This document shows positions 46,748 to 56,466 of a DNA stretch of 64,000 nt, one piece after another. The notes under the pieces are model-generated. The model was not told where the DNA came from. It worked only from the letters and a program-made list of their open reading frames with translations, and did no database searches. This DNA is from Hippophae tibetana (lineage: Eukaryota; Streptophyta; Magnoliopsida; Rosales; Elaeagnaceae): positions 78,785,840-78,849,839 of the forward strand of contig CM072812.1 in assembly GCA_037013495.1 (NCBI GenBank), in the 5' to 3' direction. Position 1 is the first letter of the stretch. Each line of letters begins with the position of its first letter. The position numbers and the translations under genes were made by a program.

Positions 46748-48489
46748 TTGTTTGAAATTATATGTCCTAAAACTATCCCTTGTTGAACCATAAAATGACT
46801 TTTCTCCCAACTAAGGGTTAGATTGCATTCAATGCATCTTTCTAAAACCAAAGTCAATTTATGTAAGCAATCATCAAATGAGTTCCCAAAGACAGAGAAA
46901 TCGTCCATGAAAATCTCAATGAATTTTTCCACCATGTCTGAGAAAATGGATATCATGCATCTCTGGAACGTGGCAGGGGCATTGCATAACCCAAATGGCA
47001 TTCTGCGAAAAGCAAATGTCCCAAAAGGATATGTAAATGTGGTCTTTTCCTGATCTTCTGGTGCTATGGGTACTTGATAATATCGAGACAGTCCATCCAA
47101 AAAATAGTAAAATTCGTGCCCAGCTAATCTTTCCAACATTTGATCAATGAATGGAAGAGGAAAGTGATCCTTTTTCGTATATAAATTTAGTTTCCTAAAA
47201 TCTATACACATTCTCCATCCAGTGATTATTCTAGTGGGCACTAATTCACTTTTGTCATTTTTAACAACTATTATCCCAGATTTCTTTGGTACCACATGCA
47301 CTGGACTAACCCACTTACTATCCGCAATAGGATAGATAATCCCTTCTTCTAATAATTTAAGAATTTCCTTTTTAACTACCTCTTGCATGTTTGGGTTTAG
47401 TCTCCTTTGGGCCTCTCGTACAGGTTTAGCACCATCCTCCAAGTTGATCTTGTGCATACACATTGTTGGACTAATGCCTCTTATATCCCCTATACTCCAA
47501 CCTATAGATTTCTTAAACTGTTTAAGCACTTTGATGAGTTCCTTTTCTTGTGGTTTGGTCAAGGTTGAAGAAATTATCACTGGATAAGTTTCTCCTTCTC
47601 CCAAAAACACATATTTTAAGTGCTCAGGTAAGACTTTGAGTTCAAGTTCAGGTGGATTGGCCTCTTTACTAGATGAAGAACTGGGTAGATTTAAAAGTGT
47701 ACTAGATTTTGTCATCACTTCATCGTTGTCTAGTTGTTTAAGGTACCCATTAATTTCCTCATCTAAATCTTCTTTAACCTTTTCAAGTGTAAGAACGGTT
47801 TCAAGCTTGTCTTCTATTCTGGTTTGTAAAAAGGTGCTTTGGACAAGATTATCCAAAGGATCAACTTCGAATATTTCATCGATGGCAGAAATAGAAGGAA
47901 AAGGTGAAGAATCAAAAACTTTAAAATGAACAGTCTCTCCTAAGACTGTCATTGTCAAATTTCCATCTTGGACATCAATAATAGTTTTAGTAGTTGCCAT
48001 AAATGGTCTACCAAGCAATATTGTGTGCTCTCTGTCCAATGCTGGATTTTCTTGCATATCCAGAACCACAAAGTCAATAGGTATTATCAGTTTGTCTACC
48101 TGTACCAAAACATCCTCAACTATTCCCTCTGGATATTTAAGAGATCTATCTGCAAGTTGAAGGGACATAGTTGTGGGTTTTAAATCCCCTAGATTGAGTT
48201 GTAAGAATATAGAGTAGGGCATCAAATTTATACTAGCACCTAAATCAAGCATTGCTTTAGCAACCTTCCTATCCCCCATAGTTATGTTTATAATAAAACT
48301 TCCAGGGTCTTTCAACTTAGGGGGTAGTTTGTGCTGAAGTACAGCGCTAGAAATTTCTGATACTACTACTCGTTCATTCAGTTCATACCTCCTTTTCTTA
48401 GTGTTCAACTCTTTGAAAAACTTGGCATATGAGGGCACATTCATGATCACTTCTAATAATGGTAAATTGATATTTACTTTAGAGAGCAT
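46748..48489 (-). pseudogene. Athila-like protease and reverse transcriptase, truncated
   Basis: The minus-strand frame carries an aspartic protease (LDLGASINLMPYS, then HTILLGRPFMATT) and a Ty3/gypsy RT: WRMCIDFRKLNLYTKKDHFP, PFIDQMLERLAG, KTTFTYPFGTFAFRRMPFGL, NAPATFQRCM and the active site FMDD. RT ends at VLGHIISNKG; from 46,747 leftward the frame runs into antisense gag of the left arm, so thumb, RNase H and integrase are missing. It lies in frame with the upstream gag at 48,526-49,911, separated only by a TAG at 48,526-48,528, consistent with a single gag-pol frame. Confidence 0.9.
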
Positions 48490-48525
48490 GTTAAAAATAT
48501 CATTGAATTGCTTATCTTGTTTGGA

Positions 48526-49911
48526 CTATTTTAACCGGTGGGGAAAAGGTACTTGTATCTGGTGTGGTTCTGTTGTCTTTTGAATTTTGGGGGTGTCAGA
48601 TGACCCCCCAATGAGTTTTTCAGAAAGCTTGTTAAGTTTAACACTTGTTTCTCCTTTTTGCGAGATTAGAGTATCGCCTTCTCTGTTACCTGAACTACAA
48701 GGTAGATTGTTAGAGATTTCAGGTAAACTGGTATTGACTACCTTACCACTTCGAAGGGTTCTAACATCCTTTGCTTGTTCTGGTTGACTGGGCAACTTTC
48801 CTGGTTCTTTCTTTTGCATTTGTTCAGCCAGTTGCCCAACTTTAGATTCAATTCTTTTAACCGAAGCCTCCATGGTGTTCAACCTTTGATTAGTCATCAA
48901 TTGGTTGTCACGACTAACTTGAATAAAAGCATTCAAGCTATCTTCTAAGGTTGGTTTAAAAGATTGGCTTGGTGGGTAAGGGTGGTTGTTATCCGACCTT
49001 AGTGTTGGATATTGGGTGTAGGCTGGGTGATTATAGGTGTTTGGATGATACCTTTGAAAAGATTGGGCTTCCTCTATGGCATCGACACTAGAATCACAAG
49101 TATTTGAACAATTATGAGTACCATGCCCAATTGAACAACACACTTCACATACCTCTTTATTTGAAATTTGGTGGGAAGTGAGGAATTTCACTTGTTTAGT
49201 CAATTCAGCAAGTTGCAAGGTTATCTCATTATCAGAGCCAACTTCATTGACCCTTGCTTTCCTTCTACCACCTCTTTGTTGGGAATTAGAACCCAATAGC
49301 TCATAAAGATTATAGGTTTCCTCTGCGGTCTTTTCTCCTACAGCACCTCCAGCAGCATTATCAACCATGTATTGACTATGTAGTGTCAATCCATCATAAA
49401 AGAATTGGTTTTGTAGCTGTAATGGAAAGCTATGATTTTGACATTGAATGAAAAGGAGTTTGAATCGTTCCCAAGCTTCATGAAAGGGCTCTTCATACAT
49501 TTCAGAAAATGTTGCTATCTTTGTTCTTAGATCAACAGTCTTTTGATGGGAATAGAACCTACCCATAAAAATCTCATAGACTGCCTCCCAAGTTTTAAGA
49601 GAACCTGACTGTAGAGTAATGAACCATGACCAAGCTTTATCTTTGAGAGTGTAAGGAAAACACCTCATCCTAAGTTGATCTTAATTAATTGCATGTAGTG
49701 GAAAGGTTTGGACAATAGCATAGAATTCTCGAATGAAATGCAAAGGGTCTTCATTAGGGATACCGTAAAAGGAAGGTAACAAAGAATAATGAATCTTTTT
49801 CAATTCATAATTCCTTGCAGCCTCTTGTAATTGGATACCGGAAGTTACATTGCCAATGATTGGCATTGTATATTCTTTCATCTTTTTCCGCCTATCTTCA
49901 GCATCTCCCAT
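48526..49911 (-). pseudogene. Second Athila-like gag (central unit)
   Basis: It starts MGDAEDRRKKMKEY and is related to, but clearly different from, the arm gag: ARNYELKKIHYSLLPSFYGI, MRCFPYTLKDKAWSWF, VDNAAGGAVGEKT. A zinc-knuckle-like CEVCCSIGHGTHNC follows, then a long polar tail leading to the protease. Two in-frame stops break it: TAA at 49,681-49,683 and TAG at 48,526-48,528. Without them, gag, protease and RT would form one frame of roughly 1,050 codons. The LTR of this unit is not present. Confidence 0.88.
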
Positions 49912-50248
49912 GGTTGTTTGTAGTTGAAAATGATCCTCCTTCTATTGTGTATCAACATTTTGCTCTTAAAATACAATAGTAGATATCTCTAAGAAATATT
50001 TATAACTTTAAAGCAAAAAGATGCAAGGAACCTAATTTTTTTTTAATTGAATGGACACAATTTTTGAAACAAACGAATTTATTTCATTTGAATTTTTATT
50101 ACACGCAAACTAAAACAAAGGAAAATACAATAATGGGTGACCTCCCATACAGGACTAAAATTTATCGTCTTCTAGTAAGACGTTGCTTGGAGATTGCAGA
50201 ATGAAAAACTCAATGTCTCCTCTTCATTGAATTCATTTAAGTTTCAAA
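49912..50248 (-). other. Spacer between the two gag units, possibly a post-integrase segment
   Basis: On the minus strand it reads CAAGCAACGTCTTACTAGAAG... then GGGAGGTCACCCA. A GGGAGG-x2-ACCCA motif is characteristic of the region just after integrase in Athila-like elements. If so, this bit marks a deletion joining gag directly to post-integrase DNA. Confidence 0.4.
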
Positions 50249-51574
50249 TTAGTCTTTGCATTTTTGCAAATGTTCAACTTGAACTTCCACCTTTTTGATA
50301 GAAGCTTCCACAGAGTCCAACTGTTGATTGGTTTTAGATTGGTTATCCCTACAGACTTGAATAAAAGAATTCAAGTTGTCCTCCAGGGTTGGTTTATTGG
50401 GAATGCTTCTTGGAATAGGTGGGTGGAATTGCTGGCCTGCCTGGTTTGAGCTTTGAGTGAAAGGAGGGTTGTTTTGCCTCCAAGAGAAATTTGGATGACT
50501 TCTCCACCCAGGATTATAGGTATTTGAATTGGGGTCAAACCTTGGTCTCTGTTGATATGCTCCCAACACATTAACCTGTTCAGGTCCAGTTGTTTCTCCT
50601 TGATATGGACAGGCTTCAGTACCATGTCCCATGTTGCTATACAAACCATATTGTTCATTATTGGTGTTGGTTTGTGTAGCGAGAAGGGCAACTTGCTTAG
50701 TCAGTTGAACAAGTTGTTGTTGAACATCATTACTGGAGTCGATTTCATGAACTCCAGCTTTTCTCACTCGGGAGCTTTTCTGTTGGGAATTAGCACCCAA
50801 CATCTCAAAGAGGTTATACGTCTCTGAGGCAGTCTTTTCTCCTATTGCTCCTCCTGCAGCGTTGTCGACAATGAACTGACATTGTTGTGTAAGTCCATCG
50901 TAAAAGAATTGGTTCTGCAACTGCAGGGGAAAGCTATGATGGGGACATTGAGTGAGAAACATTTTGAACCTATCCCAAGCTTCATGGAATGGTTCTCCTT
51001 CCATCTGAGAGAAAGTAGCAATCTTTCCTCTCAACTCTGATGTTTTTTGGTGGGAATAGAATTTTCCCATGAATTTATTGTAAATGTTACCCCATGTCAT
51101 CAGAGAACCTGGGGGAAGTGACATCAACCAAGCTTTGGCCTTATCCTTTAAAGTGTAGGGAAAACATCTCATCCTAAGTTGATCCTCGTTTAGAATACCG
51201 AGGGGGAATGTTTGGACCGTAGCATAGAAATCTCTCATAAAGGAAAGAGAATCTTCATTAGGTAGCCCATAAAAGGAAGGAAGCATAGAAAAATGAATAT
51301 TTTTAAGGTCATAATTCCGAGCAGCCTCTCCCAACTGGATAGCGGCAGTTGCCGTGCCAATCACCGGTCTTGCAAACTCCTTCATCGTGGTTTCCCTAAC
51401 ATGTTGGTTTTCCTCCATTTCTTTTGGTTCTAGTAAAGGATTAAGACTTGGTTCTATGTTTGGCTCAAAAACAGGTTGATGGGTGGAATCCAGTGTTGTT
51501 GACACTTGTTTAAATTTATGAATATTATTTACATATGGTGTAAGGGGGTTTCCTAAGGATCTCCTACCACGCAT
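50249..51574 (-). CDS. Athila-like gag, right copy, open frame
   Basis: An uninterrupted frame of 441 residues. It starts MRGRRSLGNPLTPY, 775 bases downstream of the tRNA-Asp primer site on the minus strand, has the retrotransposon gag core (residues ~85-230), a Gln/Asn-rich middle, a poor knuckle-like segment (YSNMGHGTEACPY) and a short coiled coil before the stop (SVEASIKKVEVQVEHLQ). Unlike the left copy it has no nonsense codon. Gag is normally fused to pol; here it ends alone, so only a stand-alone gag could be made, in the style of non-autonomous elements. Expression would depend on the LTR promoter at 53,778. Confidence 0.88.
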   Translation of the reverse strand: MRGRRSLGNPLTPYVNNIHKFKQVSTTLDSTHQPVFEPNIEPSLNPLLEPKEMEENQHVRETTMKEFARPVIGTATAAIQLGEAARNYDLKNIHFSMLPSFYGLPNEDSLSFMRDFYATVQTFPLGILNEDQLRMRCFPYTLKDKAKAWLMSLPPGSLMTWGNIYNKFMGKFYSHQKTSELRGKIATFSQMEGEPFHEAWDRFKMFLTQCPHHSFPLQLQNQFFYDGLTQQCQFIVDNAAGGAIGEKTASETYNLFEMLGANSQQKSSRVRKAGVHEIDSSNDVQQQLVQLTKQVALLATQTNTNNEQYGLYSNMGHGTEACPYQGETTGPEQVNVLGAYQQRPRFDPNSNTYNPGWRSHPNFSWRQNNPPFTQSSNQAGQQFHPPIPRSIPNKPTLEDNLNSFIQVCRDNQSKTNQQLDSVEASIKKVEVQVEHLQKCKD

Positions 51575-52348
51575 ACACTATTGTAAACGTAAATTTAAAA
51601 CTCGTGTCAACAAAAATAACAAATTTAGAGAAAATTTACATGGTATTTAATACAAAACTAGTTAAACCCTAAATTTGTTTTTGTTTTTTTTTATATTTAA
51701 AATTTTTTTTTTAATTATAAATTTTTTTTTCTAATTTTTTTTTATATTTTTAAATAACATAATTAGTATTAACGAAGAGTGTTCCCAGGAAAGAATGGTG
51801 GTGCAACGGCTCCTTAAAAACCATTCTCCTAGCTAGAACAACGTTCCCAGGAAAGACTAATGGCACAAAGGCTTCCAAGAACTAGTCTCCTAGACATAAC
51901 TCTCTTAGATTTTTACTTTTCATGCTATTTAGTTAATTATGTATAAATTCAAGTAATGTTTTTTTTACGGTAATTTTATTTTATTATTCACGCTATATTA
52001 TTTCTTATTAACTTAAAAATTTTGAAATTAAAAATTCTCTTTTTTTTTTACTATTCACGAACGGTAATTTTATTTTACTATTCACGCTCTATTATTTCTT
52101 ATTAACTTAAAAAAAAAATTATGAAATTTTAATTTTTTTTTACTATTCATGAATGGTAAAAAAATTTTACTTCAACTTTCAAATTTCTAAATTATTTTAC
52201 AATTAAAAAAAATATTATTTTTTTTATTTTTTATTTATTTTTATTTCTTATGAATTTTGAAATTTGATTATTGTTAAAATATCACAATTATTTACAGCAC
52301 AAAAATGTTTTTAAAATTTTGATAAATAATTTAAAAACGTTATTCCTT

Positions 52349-52365
52349 CCCCGGCAACGGCGCCA
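52349..52365 (-). other. Primer binding site, tRNA-Asp type, right copy
   Basis: The minus strand reads TGGCGCCGTTGCCGGGG, six bases after the LTR end. Single copy. Confidence 0.88.
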
Positions 52366-53777
52366 AAAACTTGATGAGTGAAAACCAGCATCGCCGATTC
52401 TTGCCAATACTTTGGTTTTAATATTTATAAAACTCTCGCAAGTGCACGAATCATTTCGAAGAAAATGATAAGTATACTCCCAAGGTCGATCTAAGGAAGG
52501 AATGTATGTGGTTTTTAATTTATTATTCAAACTTTTAAAAACGAAATTAAATCCTAAACATCCTGTCACGATAGTTTGGTTTTTGTGTTCCTAATCTAAT
52601 AACATAAAATAAACATATATATAGATTAATTAAATATAATCTAATAACATAAAAATAAACATAGATACAAATTCAATAAATAATTATCTAAAAATAAACA
52701 TATATACAGATTCAATAAATATTCATGCAAATTTTTATCATTTATATTAGCGGAGAATTTATGGATATAATAACTAAATTAATTATGCTTGCTCATATTA
52801 TCTAAGTTATTAAAGATATAAATTGATATTTTATTGATTCTCTTTTTTTTATATAAATATCACCTTTGGTGGGGTTAGATATTCTTTGTTAACTAAACAA
52901 ATCAATTAACACCTATGGGTGGGGTTGATAACTAATATGCTTAATTAAATTAATTCCTTTTTCTAAGAGATTGAAAATGAACCATTTAAATGCCACCTTT
53001 GGTGGGGTTAGACAGTTTAAACTTTATTCAAGGTGTCCAAATTAAACTTAAGAATTTAATTATCCGAGTACTAACTTTCAAGTTTTAAAACGACTATTGA
53101 AAACATGTTGTCAATACATTTTCACATAATAATTCTTATAAAAACTTTTGAAATAGAGTTTCACTCTAACTACCGGGCGATTGTACCAACAAATAAAAGA
53201 GCACTACTCTAAATTAGACCGGATAACTAAACCTTAAAATCTAATTTTCAGGTTTAAGTTTGTAATGAAAAATAATATATTTCTCTCTAACATTCTTAAT
53301 ATAAAATCTTGAATACAAACAAAATCAATTCATTTTAAAGATTTTTACCTATTTAATATTTCGCAAGCATAACAACGTCGTTATTACATCATTTTTACTA
53401 AACAGTCAGCATAGTTAAATTTAACCACAGACAAATTAAATATAACATGTAAGAATAAAGCATAAAAATAACTGTAAAGAAAATAAAATCGTTACAGAAC
53501 TTCGACGCTATTCCCGTAGCTAGAAAACCTCCACGTGGAATTTGCACTCCCATTTATTGAATCAAAAATCTAAATTATTACAAAAACATTACAAGTTCCT
53601 CTCAAAAAGAGAAGAACTCTACAACTAAGAGAATTGAACTAAAAACTAAGAGAAAAACTAAGAAAAGCTTAGAAACTAAGAAAGAAACTAAGAAAAACTT
53701 AAAAACTAAGAAATGAGAGAAAGAAAGAAGAGAGAAGTGTGTTTTGAAGGTGTGTTTTGAAGTGAAGGGAAGAGGGG

Positions 53778-53786
53778 TATTTATAG
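53778..53786 (-). promoter_or_regulatory. TATA box of right Athila-like LTR
   Basis: Minus-strand CTATAAATA in the same context as the left LTR, pointing toward the intact gag at 51,574. Confidence 0.65.
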
Positions 53787-53889
53787 GTGAGGATGGAGAG
53801 AAACAATGAGTAAAAAAATATTAAAAAATGTAAAAACGCGTATTGGAATTGCTGATGTCATTAATGACGTCAGCATGACGTCACAGGGG

Positions 53890-54090
53890 CAGCTGCACGT
53901 GAAAAATGAAGCGAAAACGCATTGGACGCGCGGAGGGGGGCTGCTGGGCGTTGCGCGCGCGCGCGCGGGGGCTACTGCTGCGCGCAGCTCGGCGCGCGTG
54001 AACAGTGCCCGCGCGCGGATGGGCAGGCCAACGCACGCGGGCGCGCAAGGCATGGGGCGCGCGCGGCTGGGCTGCGTTGCGCGATTTCCG
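53890..54090 (-). other. Expanded GC-rich patch of the right LTR U3
   Basis: It is longer than the left counterpart, with repeated GCGCGC runs and GCCCGCGCGCG motifs. Open frames across it on both strands have Ala/Arg-rich composition and are not believable genes. Confidence 0.75.
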
Positions 54091-54381
54091 TCTTTTTGAC
54101 ATTTTTGACCTTTTCGACCTATTTTGTCCAATTTTTCCATGTTTGTTGACCTTTTCCCACTTATTTATTAATATATTTGTGATGTATTGCTTCAAGTATT
54201 CCTCTTTTAGTCTTTAAATTGCGTTTTTAAGCCAAAATACCTGAAAAACAATAAGAATACCCGTGATTTCGAAAAAGACAAATTTATATAAATATATGAT
54301 AAAATATATAAATATATATATTTTTAATCAATTAATGTACATAAAATCATGGTTATTTTAGTGCTTTTTGAGCACTCATCA

Positions 54382-55099
54382 GTTGGATCATCTCCAAGTA
54401 TACTCACTAGCTAGAACTTCTATCTTGGTTGCTCGAATTGCTTTACAAAATTTATAAATTATGTTAATGACTCGTTAAAAACTAGTTAATGCAAAATGTG
54501 TAAATACCATCTTACACCAATGATGTAAATGATCCAAGATTTAATCAACTTGCAACCAAAGACAAATTTTATTATAAAAGAAATTTCTCTTATAACAGTC
54601 TTTTAAAGACACGTACACATTAAGTTACATTTTTCTCAACAATATCAAACAATGTATTTGACATTAAATTTTTATGTGGTTTATTTGGCATAAATTTATA
54701 AAATGAGTGATTAATTTATTTAAAAAAAATAAACAGAGAGTGTGGAGACTAGAATTGAGTGAGTGGATTCTTCACCAAGTATGACTTAAAAAGTAATTAT
54801 AGCATGGCTATAGTTCAAAGTTCAAAGGAAGCTGCACAAATCATTGAAAAAATTAAAAACAATGGACAAGAAATAACGTTGCTTCTGTCATCAAAGAAAT
54901 AAAGCTTCTTCTTTACAAGCTATTTGCATCGCATTCATTCAGATCATGACCGGAAGACTTCAAAACTCATGTTTCAACTTTATTGTTAGTTTGTTGCTTA
55001 ACGACATATAATTTATTTAGATACGTAGAAGATCTAGACTTCAAATTTCCTAAAACAGGTATATGTGTGATGTACTTCCTTTTTTAAAAAAATATTATT
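54382..55099. other. AT-rich flank, no gene seen
   Basis: No homology recognised; it does not continue the copia D element that is cut at 42,861. Confidence 0.5.
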
Positions 55100-55104
55100 G
55101 TTAC

Positions 55105-55416
55105 TGTTAAAATGTCTCACATCGATTGGTCATAAAGTATCAAACACATATATAAATGAGGGCAATCCTCCATCTCATAACCTGGGTTTTGAGATAGAGT
55201 TAGGCCCAAATTTAACATAGTATCAAAGCAGGCAAGTTCACCCCGTGGCACGCAGTTGTAAGCCCACCACCGTCCATCGATGAACTCCCAATCTGAGGAG
55301 GAGTGTTAAAATGTCCAACATTGATTGAGCATGAAGTATCAAACACATATATAAATTAGGACAATCCTCCTTCTCATAACCTGGGTTTTGAGATGAAATT
55401 AGGCTCAAATTTAACA
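55105..55416 (+). mobile_element. TRIM (terminal-repeat retrotransposon in miniature), complete
   Basis: Two 113-bp LTRs (55,105-55,217 and 55,304-55,416) both begin TGTTAAAATGTC and end AAATTTAACA. Between them are a primer site resembling the tRNA-Met complement (TAGTATCAAAGCAGGC; 55,218 on) and a purine tract CTGAGGAGGAG before the second LTR. The flanks GTTAC (55,100-55,104) and GTTAC (55,417-55,421) form a perfect 5-bp target duplication. It has no coding capacity and would have moved using proteins of other retrotransposons. Confidence 0.93.
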
Positions 55417-55789
55417 GTTACAATCACTGACATACGATCCGTTTGGAACCATTTTTTAATCAAAAGTAGTTTTAAATTGCTTAAAGTATGTTTTTGGAAT
55501 AAGTAGTCAATGATAGGTGCATATCTCCTAAATTAATTATTAAAATATTATTTTAAGTTAATTCTAACAATTTTATGTAAAACACTTTAATGATTCTCTT
55601 TAAATTACTTTAATTTAACTACAAAACTTCTCTTAAAATCACTTCTAAAATAATTACATTTAAACTGCAAACAAATAACTAAAAAATATAGGGACAAAAT
55701 GGTCTTTTATATATATAACATTATCCACTTTTTTGGTCATTTTATTACATATGTTTGCTGCGCTTACATATGTTTGTTGTGCTTATATA

Positions 55790-56081
55790 CAAATTACAAC
55801 TAATTTGAAAAAATTGAGCTAATCAATTGCCTTTATAAAAGAGAGGAGGATTTACAAATTTTGAGATGTTTTACAAATTGTTAAGGAGGGTTTTATTTAT
55901 AGCCCCAAATCCAACACCCTTCTTCATTCCTAACCAATGTGAGACTTTTCTAGTTTGCTCACTAAGGAGCTATATAAAAAATCTCCACCTTAGCGACTTA
56001 ATGATTCTTAAATAATTTATTCAATCACTAGATCAACGACGCCAGTACCAATTCAGGTTTGCAGGATGTTAATCAAGTTCA
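55790..56081 (-). repeat. Copia family A 3' end, minus orientation (left palindrome arm)
   Basis: On the minus strand this is the end of RNase H, the AAGGTGGAGA purine tract (55,982-55,991) and the first ~185 bases of the LTR. It is the near-exact inverted copy of 56,091-56,380. Confidence 0.88.
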
Positions 56082-56090
56082 AATATTGTC

Positions 56091-56455
56091 TGAACTTGAT
56101 TAACATCCTGGAAACCTGAATTGGTACTGGCGTCGTTGATCTAGTGATTGAATAAATTATTTAAGAATCATTAAGTCGCTAAGGTGGAGATTTTTTATAT
56201 AGCACATTAGTGAGCAAACTAGAAAAGTCACACATTGGTTAGGAATAAAGAAGGGTGTTGAATTAGGAGCTATAAATAAAGCCCTCCTTCACCATTTGTA
56301 AAACATCCCAAAATTTGTAAATCTTCCTCTCTTTTATAATTGATTAGCTCAATTTTTTCTAATTAGTTGTAATTTGGAGATAGTGGAAGTGATCAACGAC
56401 GCCCGAGGACCTAGGTAACATTTATACCGAACCTCATTAAATTTATGGTGTTATT
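56091..56455 (+). repeat. Copia family A 3' end, plus orientation (right palindrome arm)
   Basis: The end of RNase H, the purine tract (about 56,180-56,189) and about 260 bases of LTR, including CTATAAATAAAGC and GTGATCAACGACGCCC. It breaks off around 56,455 against minus-strand gag. Confidence 0.88.
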
Positions 56456-56466
56456 ATTTTTATGCT

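Larger units (their letters stand above)
42862..54381. mobile_element. Athila-like Ty3/gypsy inverted structure (two 5' halves facing each other)
   Basis: Left arm 42,862-46,747 is LTR, tRNA-Asp primer site, gag on the plus strand. Right arm 50,421-54,381 is the same order on the minus strand. The 3.7 kb centre holds a second minus-strand gag-protease-RT frame cut off at 46,748, the rest of right-arm gag, and a short spacer. There is no 3' LTR pair, no readable RNase H or integrase, and no matching 5-bp flank (GAAAC left, GTTGG right). Lineage is Athila/Tat by the tRNA-Asp primer site and the protease motif DLGASINLMP. Confidence 0.85.
52372..54381 (-). repeat. Athila-like LTR, right copy (2,010 bp)
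   Basis: Read on the minus strand it begins TGATGAGTGCTC at 54,381 and ends in CA at 52,372. It is the inverted counterpart of 42,862-44,738. It is 133 bases longer, mostly from a larger GC-rich patch (about 53,890-54,090) and A/G-rich repeats near 53,640-53,710. Confidence 0.88.

Noticed and set aside
46823..48787. Plus-strand frames of 60-97 codons
   Set aside because: They are shadows antisense to the protease-RT and gag2 frames.
53781..54217. Ala/Arg-rich open frames up to 119 codons in the right LTR
   Set aside because: Same reason as the left LTR; the frames are present on both strands and sequence differs between arms.
42862..54381. One ordinary full-length Ty3/gypsy element with two LTRs
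   Set aside because: The LTRs are inverted, each is followed inward by its own primer site and gag, and no matching 5-bp flanks were found.
54420..54500. Short minus-strand open stretch beside the right LTR, tested as the missing copia D gag
   Set aside because: No gag motifs; it does not continue the element cut at 42,861.
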